The translations under genes and the position numbers were made by a program. From the NCBI RefSeq assembly GCF_012489685.1, contig NC_080043.1, forward strand, positions 54,892,289-54,956,288: a stretch of 64,000 nucleotides of DNA, in the 5' to 3' direction. Source of the stretch: Lotus japonicus. Lineage: Eukaryota; Streptophyta; Magnoliopsida; Fabales; Fabaceae. How positions within the stretch are numbered: position 1 is the first letter of the stretch; each line of letters starts with the position of its first letter. The notes beneath the pieces were generated by a model. It searched no databases. It had not been told where the DNA came from and saw only the letters and a program-made list of their open reading frames with translations. Below, one piece after another: positions 50,464 through 60,740 of this stretch.

Positions 50464-50785
50464 CGGGGATTTGTTATTTATTTTAACTTCTTGACTAGTT
50501 GAAATATTTTATTTTAATAAAAGAATTTGCAGCTTCATGAAAGAGTTTAACTTTAGTTAAACGTTTATAGTGTAATAATGAACATAAATAGATATCCCAC
50601 TCATTTGTCTTTTCTGCATTGATTGAACACGTTGCACTTAAAGCATGCAAACGTTTACAGTGTGATGAAAAATATTTTATTCATACTCTATTCCACATTT
50701 CCACTTACACCAAATAAGAAGAGAAGACAAAGAACTAAGAGATATATGAGTGATATGATAGGAAAAAATGAAATATATAAAATAA
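50464..50785. other. AT-rich spacer, nothing identified
   Basis: No coding or repeat feature with clear ends. Confidence 0.6.
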
Positions 50786-51335
50786 AGGCTTAAATACTCT
50801 GTAGGTCCCTGAAATTGTACCCCGTATCAAAATAAGTCCCTGAAAAAAAAAATTCCGATTCCGGGTCCCTAGAAAAATTTATTTGATCAAAATAAGTCCC
50901 TACGCCGGAGAAGACAGTGGTTGCCTCCTCATTGTTTCCACAAACCATGAAATAACATGTTTAAAACACTCCTAGACCTTCATATATCTGATCTGGGCGA
51001 AGAAATCGCAAGAAACAAAGCTAAAACGAAGAAACTGAGAAGCTCCATAAATTCCGGCGAGAAGAAATCAACTTGCGACTGGCCTTTTCTCTTCAACTGT
51101 GACGACCCAGCCCACGAGACCACCACCACTGAGTTCCTGAGGACGAGACGAAGCCGGCCCAACACCCTGGTCGTAGCGCCGCCATGACCGCCGTCGTCAA
51201 CCACCGTCTTCTCCGGCGTAGGGACTTATTCTGATTAAAAAAACAATTCCAGGGATCCGGAATCGGAAAAAAAAATTTCAGGGACTTATTTTGATACGAG
51301 GTAAAATTTCAGGGACCCCTAGAGTATTTAAGCCT
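50786..51335. mobile_element. 550-bp TIR element with GC-richer core
   Basis: TIRs of about 130 bp start AGGCTTAAATACTCT at both ends and include ATCAAAATAAGTCCCT and CTACGCCGGAGAAG. AAAATAA flanks both sides (50779-50785, 51336-51342). The core (50930-51210) is distinctly GC-richer and holds an open frame of 76 codons (50957-51187) without a recognised domain, possibly captured host sequence. Long TIRs suggest a Mutator-like MITE. Confidence 0.78.
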
Positions 51336-51722
51336 AAAATAAATGACTGAAATTTAGTGTATTTTTTTGTTACAACTGACATTTAGATTGAAAAGAAAAT
51401 GAAGTGTGAAAAAATTAAAAACCAGTGTAATAATGATGAACATATTTTTTTTAAACAATAATGAACTTTTTTTTTGAAACTACAATGATGAACGTAATTG
51501 GATGTGAGACTCATCATTTGGGTTTTTCGCATTGTAAATGTTTATAATGTGAGCGAGGTTGTGTAAATCACCTAAATAAGCTTTGGGTTAAATGAGTTAA
51601 AGGCGTCAATGATTAACACATGGCTGACCTTTGGACAATTTATTAATGCTTGCAACATGTATTCATCACAATCTTTATGGAGATGCAATGCATTCTTGAT
51701 TATTATAAGAGTTTAATTTCTA

Positions 51723-51858
51723 TGCACCGACGGTGTAAAATTTTTTTACACCGTTAACCAATCAGATTTCAAGGATGTGAGAAAATCTCTCTTTTTATTT
51801 AATTTCATTAATTGACGTGACATATCCTTGAAATCTGATTGGTTGACGGTGTAGTGCA
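51723..51858. repeat. MITE, 136 bp
   Basis: The inverted arms share CAACCAATCAGATTTCAAGGAT, with TGCA at both ends. It lies 127 bp upstream of the P450 pseudogene start and shares a terminal ACGGTGTAAAA motif with the repeat at 36449-36619. Confidence 0.78.
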
Positions 51859-51985
51859 TCATCTTTTTTCTCTTATTAGAATAAGGTAAAGTATATGTCA
51901 TTTTCCATGTTGTATTATAAAAGAAACCGAGCCTCACCTAAAATCCATATCGATCTGAATCCCACATCCATCGATCACTAACGCC

Positions 51986-53721
51986 ATGGGTTTGATATTC
52001 TCCTCTCACCATTTACAATCTATGCGGCGTTGTCATTCTTTCTCTTATTCCTTCTTTTTAATTGGTTACTACAAAAGAAGAGAAGCCACACCACAAAGGC
52101 ACCACCACCACCAGAAGCCGGCGGTGCATGGCCTTTGATCGGTCATCTCCACCTTTTAGTTAGGTCTAAACAGCCACCACACGTCACCTTGGGTAACATG
52201 GCCGATAAATATGGACCCATCTTCACCTTCCGTTCAGGTGTTCGCAAAACTTTGGTTGTCAGCAACTATGAAATGACCAAACAATGTTTTACCACAAACG
52301 ACAAAGCATTTGCTTCCCGTCCCAAAACTGTAGCCACTGAAATTATGGCCAACAATTTGGCCATGTTTGGTTTCAGCCCCTATGGGGACTACTAGCGCCA
52401 CATGCGCAAGATAACCACCATGGAGGTCCTCTCCAACAAGCGCATAGAGATACTCAAGCACGTGATGGAATCAGCGGTGAAGGCAGTTATGAAATAGAGC
52501 TATAATGATTTTATGAAGGCTGGAAAAACGATTACTGTGATGGAGCAATGGCTTGGCAACATAGCAGTAAATGTCATGTTTAGAACGGTGATAGGAAAAC
52601 ACTTAATTGGTGGGACGGGTATTTGTGATGGTGACGAGAAAGAGAATGAAAAGGTGAGAAAAACAGTTAAGGATTTCTTCCATCTCATGGGGTCGCTTAC
52701 TATTTCTGATGCATTTCCTTTTTTGAGATGGTTTGATTTGGATGGAAAAGTTAAGAAAATGAACAAGACAGCAAAAGAGTTAGAGGGATACACTCAGGTT
52801 TGGCTTGAGCAACACAAACGCAACAAGAAGAACAACATGAATACCAACAGTGGCTTCATGGATGTGCTTCTTTCCACCGTTGATGATGAAGGTTTTCATG
52901 GTCATGATGCTGATACCATAATCAAAGCCACGTGTATGGTATGTACAATCTCACTTTTAAATTTTATTGTGAGGGAGTGGGAGGATTTGAAGAAGAGAAA
53001 TTCTAACGCCACACACTCTTTTGAACACATAATCAAATTGAAAGTTAATAAAAAAATTAACTAAATTGATGTTTACTGTGTTTTGCAGCTATTAATTTTA
53101 GCAGGCACTGACACTACAACAGGGACATTAACTTGGGCTTTATCCTTGCTTCTCAACAATCGTGAAGTCCTAAATAAGGCCAAACATGAGTTAGACATAC
53201 AAATTGGTGGGAAAAGGATGGTTGAGGAATCAGACTTGGAGAAATTAGAGTATCTTCAAGCCATCATCAAGGAAACATTGCGCTTATACCCAGCGGGACC
53301 GCTTGGCTTGCCTCGCGAGTCTGTGGAAGATTGTGTTGTAGGGGGATTCCATGTACCTGCACACACGCGCCCCTTGCCTAATCTTTCAAAACTCCAACGA
53401 GATCCCTTATTATATTCTGATCCGTTGGAGTTTCGCCCAGAGAGATTCCTCACAACCCATAAGGACGACATTGATCTTAGGGGCCAACATTTTGAATTCA
53501 TTCCATTTGGTGCAGGCAAAAGAATATATCCTGGAATATCGTTCAGTCTTCAACTATCGAAAATGACACTTGCTACTCTATTGCATGGGTTTGAAATAGA
53601 CACCATTGATGGAGAACCAATTGATATGGTTGAAAAAACCGGGTTAACCAACATCAGAGCTACTCCACTCCAAGTCATTCTTACATCACGTCAATCCATC
53701 CAAGTTTATGGTCAATATTAA
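51986..53721 (+). pseudogene. CYP82-type cytochrome P450 pseudogene
   Basis: Two exons, 51986-52938 and 53089-53721, joined by a 150-bp GT-AG intron before LLILAGTDTT. Present: N-terminal hydrophobic anchor, Pro-rich hinge, WPLIGHLHLL, the I-helix AGTDTT, KETLR (ExxR), PERF and the haem-binding loop. Defects: the reading frame shifts right after the initial ATG; TAG at 52393-52395 where Trp is usual (GDYWRHMRK); TAG at 52495-52497; and the haem loop reads FGAGKRIYPG, with Tyr in place of the invariant Cys that ligates iron. Length and motifs fit the CYP82 family of plant endoplasmic-reticulum monooxygenases. It cannot encode an active P450. Confidence 0.9.
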
Positions 53722-53933
53722 ACGCTTTAGGTGGTTAAAGTTATCTCTCTAGTCCAAATAAATAAATGTTGATGCTACTCCACATGTTCGTCTTCACAAT
53801 CTATGAAGATGCAATTATTAAATAAAGAATGTGTTGTGTCTTAATATATATAAAATAAGTTGTTTTGATAATCTCCATTTGTGAAGGGCTTTTTAGGAAC
53901 TCAATAATTCATTGTACAACAATCAGATTTTAT

Positions 53934-56900
53934 CAAGGTTATCAGAACCGGACCGGTGATGAAACCGGTGAGGGCACCGGTTCAAGGTTCACTGGTTCAA
54001 CCGTAGTTCAACCGTGGTCCAACCGGTTTTACCGCTATATATTAAATAATATTATTTTTAAATAAATAGATAATATATAAGGTAATCTTAAATAAAAAAA
54101 AAATCCACAACTTCATATTTCAAATGAAAATTACTTGTCAAACTCAAAATTAAGATTAGTACCCACCAAAATAGTAGGTTTAAACTTTAAAGTAACAAAC
54201 TAACAATGCTTAACATTAGCATATCCATTATCCAAAATTTCAACGAGAATAAAGTAGCAAAAACTATCAAGTCAACTATCATAAGTCATAACTCATAAGT
54301 CATAACAATCACTAAGATCAACTCCATCATATGCCGATATGTTGGGATCTTCATATGCTCCACTAGCTGCACCACCATAGCTTCCAACATTTTCACCTAA
54401 TTTAACAACATGGAGAAAATTAAATTGTTTACTCTAGAAATAATACTTAAACAAAATGAAACATAGTCAATATGATTTAACTATTAACCTCCATTAGTTC
54501 TTGATGTTTGACCAACTACTGGAGTTGAGTTATGTGTAAAAAGAAAATCATCAATGTCATCAGCATCAAATTCAGGGGTTGTTTCTTCTTCCTCAGCAAC
54601 CCAAAAATCAAGATTGTCAATGGATTCATAATCAATAGGATCATAAGCTTTCTTGTTGTGAACCAACCTAGAAAGACACTAAAAAGGTAAATAACAATGT
54701 AATTAAGTTAAATTAATGACAACCATGTTTTGATTTAAAGAAAGTTAAATACCTGTTCTTCAAACGCAAGTTGTAAGTAACATAAACAAGATCATTTAGT
54801 CTTTTATGTTCAAGTCTATTTCTTCTCTTTGTGTGGATACGTTCAAATACGCTCCAATTTCTCTCACAACCAGAGGAAGATGATGTTTGACCAAGAAGAC
54901 GGATTGCAAGCTTTTGCAAAATTGGAGCATCACCCCCGTAGCATACCCACCATTGATCTACAAAAGACATAGTTAGATATATATCATCAAATAATAAAAT
55001 TAAGAAAATACAAGTATACGCTTACCAGCTTGTATTGTTTTTGCCACTTTGTTAGCACCATTGGATTCAAAACTTCCTTTCCGCTCACGATACAGTTGCA
55101 TCTCTTGAATGGCCTTTGTCAAGTCAATATTAAATGAGTTGATATTAAATATTTTAAGAAGTGCCTGCACTACCCTATTCTTCTCTTGGTACTTTTCATC
55201 ATAAGAGAATGCAGGATTCAAAAAATAAGCGGCTGCATGAAGGTCGCGCTTTAAGTGTCTATCCCATCGCGCTTTAATAATTTCTGTGTAAGGCTTATAC
55301 AAATCTTTCTTCTTTTGAAGCATTGTCTTGATTGCATTCGTTGCCCTTTGCATGCCCTCATATACGTAACCCATAGAAGGCTTTTCATCTCCATCAACAA
55401 TTCTCAGTAATCGAATAAGTGGAGCTACAAGATTTGTTATAAGAAAGCATTGATCCCAAAATCTATTGTCTAGAATGATAGCACTTACAGCCTTTCCTGC
55501 TGCTGACTTGGATAACCTGTGACTAGTGAAGTGGCTATGCAACACTAAAGCTTGCAAGTGACTCTTGTGGTCATGAATACTCTTCAATGTCAAAAAAACA
55601 GTGGCAAAACGAGTCACTCCAGGACGAACAATTTCTTTCCACCCATCTCTTTTCCTAAGCCAAGATAAGAAAACCACGTGATTGTACACAAAGATGGTTA
55701 CCTTCGAAGCCTTTGAAGCAAGGTCTGCAATATGAGGCATGCTACCAATATCCTTCAAAAGAAGATTCATACAATGTGCAGCACAAGGAGACCAAAAAAT
55801 TGTTTCATATTTGTCATGTATCAATTTACCAGCAGCAACATAATTAGCGGGGCATTGTCAGTTACTACATGGACAACATTGGCAGGCCCAACCCAGTCAA
55901 TAACTTCAGAAAATAAATTGCACAATGTCCCAGCATCTTTAACAACATTAGACGCATCAACAGATTTTACAAATGTCATACCTAAAAGACATTAAACAAG
56001 AAATTCAATTAAAATGCTAGAATCATCATTCACAATAAGCATCAAAGAACTTTAAAAGATATAAAATAAATTACCATCAGGACAATAAACTAGAAAGTTT
56101 ATCAGAGTTCTTTGTCTTTGGTCACTCCATCCATCAGCCATGATTGTACATCCTCTTTTAGCCCAACTTGCCCGATAAGTGTCAACAAGCAACTGGCACT
56201 CTTTCTTACAATCTTCCAACAAATTAACCCTTACTTCATGATAAGATGGAACTTTAAAACCAGGACCTATAGCAACAATAGCATCCGCAGCAGCTTGAAA
56301 ATAAGGTGATTGGGTTGCATTAAATGGAATACAAGCATCATATAACCATCTTGCAATTGCCATATGAGCTTTATGTACTGCTTCTTTGCTAGTCCAAACA
56401 CTTTTAAGGGTTGGTTGAGAGCCAGGAGTTGTCCTAGGAGCAAAAAAGTCACCAATATCTGCAGTAGCTTTCCTTTTACCTTTCTGTTGAGTAGGAGGAA
56501 GTGAACTATTCAATGGGGAAGACTCATTTGTTTCAATCACATCACTTTGAGTTGGTCCATTGTATGCTTCATTGACTTCAACATTATTTTTCTTAGCTTG
56601 AATACTTTCCAATGCCACATTCATTCGGTGACTAACATCTTCAGGAACCTTCCTGCAATAGCTAATGTTGCCTGGTAAACGAGCAAGATGCTGCTTCATT
56701 CTATTTATGCCACCTCCTCTGTACTCAGTTCCACAATGAAGACAAGTGTAGCAATTAGTTTTTCCTTCTTTCCTGAATGCAACATGCTCCCATGCAGGAT
56801 CAGTTTTTCCATGAACAGCGCCTTGTTGTGTATTGTTATTAGCATTAGCATTAGCAACATCATCCTTAGATGCATCCATGTTTGCCAGCTCCTGCAATAA

Positions 56901-57660
56901 TTAAAAAGTTTCCCGCATCAAAACTTGGTAAGTACAAAATTTGGTAATGAAATATATGGATCACACCTTCACTGTCAAATTAATATGATGTATGAGGTGT
57001 CTATGATTGATAATTACTGATTTTCAATCTTCTCAGTACAGGAAATAGTTTCAATATTCTAGTGAGATGAAAATTTGGACTGAAACTAAATTAAATTCTA
57101 CACCTAGTTGCAGCAACAGACCAACAACACGGAGGATGTGATGAGTGGGTGGAGGATGTGTTGCGTTAAAAAAACAAAAAAAAAAGTAAAAAAATACTCA
57201 CCAGTGGCGGCGGAGCACGGCGGAAGGAGGAGCACGGCGGCGGGCGGGCGAGTGAGTGGAGTGACTAGGGTTGAAGGTACCTGATACGTGAATTGCAGAA
57301 CAGGGGAGGAAGGAAACGTGATACGTGAATTGAGAAGAAAGTGAAAAAGCTTTTGTTTCTATTTTGATTTTTGAAAACCTTCTGTATTCCTTTTTTTTTT
57401 TAATATACATCTGGGTAGTGGGCCGAGCCCAAAACACGTGAAAAGCAAAAAAAAAAACGGAAAAAACCCAAAAAACGTAAAACCGGCCAAAACCGCCAAC
57501 CGGTCGGTTTTCACCGGTTCGAGCGGTTCAAGGCCGGTTTGGACGGTTCACTACCGGTTTTATACCTAGCCGGTTTTGTGCTTGCTTTGGACCGGCCAGG
57601 GGTCCGGTTCTCGGTTCAACCGGTTGAACCGGCCGGTCCGGTCCGATTTTTACAACCATG
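53934..57660 (-). mobile_element. hAT DNA transposon, near complete, 3727 bp, TSD GATTTTAT
   Basis: The ends CAAGGTTATCAGAACCGGAC and (inverted) CATGGTTGTAAAAATCGGAC are imperfect TIRs, flanked by GATTTTAT at 53926-53933 and 57661-57668. Both subterminal regions are dense in ACCGGTT motifs (53945-54040, 57480-57640), presumed transposase-binding sites. One spliced transposase lies on the minus strand. Confidence 0.92.
54484..56879 (-). pseudogene. hAT transposase (4 exons, one frameshift)
   Basis: Minus-strand exons: 56879-56075 (start MDASKDD; an acceptor TTATTGCAG lies just upstream, suggesting a 5'UTR intron), 55981-55026, 54957-54753 and 54667-54484; all junctions are GT-AG and phase-consistent. 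Domains: BED zinc finger (CLHCGTEY...MKQHLARLPG) at about residues 30-80, catalytic ADGWSDQRQR, then VVHVVTDNA, the insertion domain, and the hAT dimerisation domain (SSSSGCERNWSVFERIHTKR) with an acidic tail. After VTDNA the frame is broken near 55850, in a CCCC run, at the second catalytic aspartate; the rest is intact. One recent frameshift suggests a young, just-inactivated or mis-sequenced copy. Confidence 0.85.
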
Positions 57661-57809
57661 GATTTTATGCATGGGTATTTTAGTAAAGACACAAATAATT
57701 TAGTTGTTTTGGTGATTCCTCTTTGTGAAGGACTTAATTAGTAACTCCATAATTCATTTCATAACAATCAGAAAGGTGCAAATAATTTAGTTTTTTTGGC
57801 AATCCCTCT

Positions 57810-58990
57810 TTGTTCTGGCCTCATTGCAACTGTTGTCCCTTCGTTCATATTTGTGATTATGATTTGCTGTTGAAGGATGTTGTGAAGAATGGTGCAAGGA
57901 ACTTGAGCTTTCTATATACAGGTATCTTGCTCCCTTTTGAGGAAAAGTTAGAGTACTCTATTGCCCCATCCACTAACTTGAATTTTAGGGATCTTTGGAT
58001 CTGGAGTCAGTATACTTTTGGCCTCTATTCCGCGGCCTCTTCATATCAATGGTTTTGTGTGGTTTAAAATAAAACAATGCTCATCGTCCCTGCAAATTCA
58101 TATTGAAGTGGATTTGGAAGATCTGTGCACCATAGAAAGTAAGGGTATTTGTTTGGCTTTGTATGCATAACTCTATCCAAGTAAATGAACATCAGTATTG
58201 TTGTCACTTTGGTGTTTTCCCCTAGCTGCTCCCGCTGCTCGCATCCTCTAGAAGACAATTTGCATTGCCTACATGATTAACCCTACTCCAAGGAAGTATG
58301 GATGTGTTTAGGTGTTGTGGCTTGGATGTGGTTTCACGTGATCGGGCCTAACTTGTCTCTCTTCATGGCGTCAATTTGGGGTTTTTGGCAGTGACATAAT
58401 GAGATAGTGATTGGCAAGAAGCAATGGAATGTTGAGTTTGTGTGTATGGGAACCTAGAAGAGAAGAAGGATTATGACCGGTGCATGTGCAATATCCGCGA
58501 AGAAGATTGATTCCCAAATTTTCATGGAGGCCTCCTCCAATGAACTTCCATGTGCTTAATGTGGATGGTGCATACAATCCTTTGCTGCATCATATGGGTA
58601 TGGGAAGCTTAGTGTGACATGACTTTGGGTAGTGATTGCAGGGTTTCTATACTGGGAAGCCTAGAGGAGATTTACTTTAGGTTGAAATTGAAGTGCCTTA
58701 GCTTGTAATTCATATGCCCTGAAACATGAACATTAAATAAGTTTATTGTGAAACAAAGTGTTTGGAGATTGTTAATTCACTTCTGGAAGGCAAGTTCATA
58801 TTTCATGAGTTGGCTATGGATTTTACTAGTCTTCACCATCTCTTCTTACGAGATTGAGATGTTCTTCTTCGACATATATCACGAGATTTTAATAAGTCAG
58901 CTAACTTGCGGAAATGGGTGCACGTCTGCAATGTAATTTGACAGAGCTTGTTGATCCTCTTAAGGGGACTAAGCCCTTATTATTTAGAGA
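57810..58990 (+). pseudogene. Fossil LINE 3' end (zf-RVT and RNase H)
   Basis: Across several frame changes and stops the plus strand shows DLWIWSQYTFGLYSAASSYQW near 57990, KVRVFVWLCMHNSI near 58140 and PLLASSRRQ-type CSRC remnants near 58235, as in the zinc-binding domain after plant LINE RT. MNFHVLNVDGAYN follows near 58540 and ISRDFNKSANL near 58880, as in the C-terminal RNase H. RT is absent. It is much older than the LINE starting at 59147. Confidence 0.65.
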
Positions 58991-59146
58991 TGTGTTAGTC
59001 ATGTAGTTGTCGTTTAATTTTAGTTAAGAAAAACTATATTATTTTTTTAATAGTTTTAAAAAGATGCGGTGCTTTAAAGTTCACAAGGAATTTTGAAAAA
59101 ATAATCACAAGTAACATACAAAAAGCAATCAATCATAGTTTGAAAG

Positions 59147-60700
59147 ATGGCTATGGACATTGAGAAAAGTTCTCTCTCTGGAGAAGATGGTTTTCCAATC
59201 AATGACGGTGGACAGTCGCCGCCGGCCTCAGGTGTGGAGGACCCACCCTCCTTCCGGGACATGCTCATGGGCAAGAGTTCAAAGGCTCAGCCTAAAGTTG
59301 TGGAAGATCTATGGCAAACGGGGAAGATGAAGGTTTCCTTCGTCAACGGAAATAGGCAGCTGCCTAAGTTATTTGTGGATCGGTCGGTGACGAAGAGCAT
59401 GTGCTCTCCTTGGAAGGAGTCGCTTGTAGTATGTCTGTTGGGTAAGCAACTGGGGTTTCGCACCATGAAGGACAAGCTTAGTTACATGTGGAAGCCAAAA
59501 GGAGGTTTTGACCTCCTTGACGTCGGGAATGGCTTTTTTCTCGTCAAGTTTGATCTTGAGGATGACAAGAAGAAGGTTATGGATGGAGGCCCGTGGATGA
59601 TTTTTTACCACTATCTGGCGGTTGCTATATGGAGCAAGGATTTCATCAGCCCGGCGGCGAAGGTAACCTCTACACTTGCTTGGATCCGAATTCCGGGATT
59701 GAACGTCATTTTCTATGACGAGAGCTTCTTATTATCTCTGGCTAGGCTGATCGGAAAGCCCATTAAAGTGGACAAGAACACCCTTACTTCTGAGAGGGGT
59801 AGGTTTGCAAGAATTTGTGTAGAGCTTGACCTGACTCTGCCAGTTGTGGGGAAGTTTTGGTTTGAAGGTTTATGGTACAAAGTGGAGTATGAGGGACTAC
59901 ACATCATCTGCCCTAAATGCGGCTGTTATGGCCATCGGGGACGGGAATGCACGGCAGTCTCAGCCTCCTCAGAGAAGCAGCACGAACCGGGGATGGGGGC
60001 GGCGATGACGCAGCCTGTAACTCCTTCACTGACACCTATGGAAACCCTAGAGCCAACCCAGTCTCAATCACAGGAACCAGAAACGGAGCTTCCAGAAAAA
60101 CCTGCGGGAGTTGATCCCACCATTGTGGTTATTGCGGATTCCCAGGAGCACAAATCTGGAAGTGAGAATGGGGTGGACCCCACTGTGTTGGAAGTAGCGG
60201 GAGACTGGATGACAGTCAAACACAAAAAGAAGAAGAAAAGGGGCCCATCCGGCCGTATGGGATCGGGAGCCAATCATGGGAAGGATATTCTCTCCACTCA
60301 GCATAGCAATCATGTAGGGAAACCGACGGCGCACGTGGTGTTTAACTCCCAGAGGTTGGGAGAATTTACTGCGGGGTTGGTGGACCCGGTTGACTTAGGA
60401 AAAAAGAAAAGAAAAATTGAGGAGAACCCTAAGGTCAAAATCGGGCCCACAACGGACCGGGGCAAGTCTACCGCAGCCAAAAAAGGGGGAGTGGGCCGGC
60501 AAGAAGGCCCAACCCGTAAGCAGGTTCAAGCCACGACTAGGCCACAACAGGGAGGATCGGTTAACGACATTGTAACTCCGATTCCAGCTGCTCTGGCCAA
60601 TGCAATTGGCTCGCCTCAGTTCATGGACATTCATAGCCAGTTCCAAGCGGAGAAGCAGAAGGATGTGGGGGTGTTCCATACGAAACCGCCAGATATGTAA
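59147..60700 (+). CDS. LINE ORF1 protein (DUF4283 and zinc knuckle), 517 aa
   Basis: An intact frame starting MAMDIEKSSLSGEDG. Residues about 75-230 match the DUF4283 domain of plant L1 ORF1 proteins (GFRTMKDKLSYMWKPKGG, DGGPWMIFYHYLAV), and a CCHC knuckle CPKCGCYGHRGREC follows at 256-269. The C-terminal half is low-complexity, rich in Lys, Pro and Glu, with KHKKKKKRG. It is presumed to bind the LINE RNA. A start two codons later (MDIEK) is possible. Confidence 0.88.
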   Translation: MAMDIEKSSLSGEDGFPINDGGQSPPASGVEDPPSFRDMLMGKSSKAQPKVVEDLWQTGKMKVSFVNGNRQLPKLFVDRSVTKSMCSPWKESLVVCLLGKQLGFRTMKDKLSYMWKPKGGFDLLDVGNGFFLVKFDLEDDKKKVMDGGPWMIFYHYLAVAIWSKDFISPAAKVTSTLAWIRIPGLNVIFYDESFLLSLARLIGKPIKVDKNTLTSERGRFARICVELDLTLPVVGKFWFEGLWYKVEYEGLHIICPKCGCYGHRGRECTAVSASSEKQHEPGMGAAMTQPVTPSLTPMETLEPTQSQSQEPETELPEKPAGVDPTIVVIADSQEHKSGSENGVDPTVLEVAGDWMTVKHKKKKKRGPSGRMGSGANHGKDILSTQHSNHVGKPTAHVVFNSQRLGEFTAGLVDPVDLGKKKRKIEENPKVKIGPTTDRGKSTAAKKGGVGRQEGPTRKQVQATTRPQQGGSVNDIVTPIPAALANAIGSPQFMDIHSQFQAEKQKDVGVFHTKPPDM

Positions 60701-60740
60701 GGAGGTCCTTGTGCTAGAATACTTTTTTTTAGTTGGTGTT

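Noticed and set aside
52030..52395. Start of the P450 at a TTG codon (52030)
   Set aside because: Plant nuclear genes start at ATG; the ATG at 51986 with a following frameshift explains the missing in-frame start.
53945..54040. ACCGGTT clusters as a promoter or enhancer of the P450
   Set aside because: They recur at the other end of a TSD-flanked hAT element and are best explained as transposon subterminal repeats.
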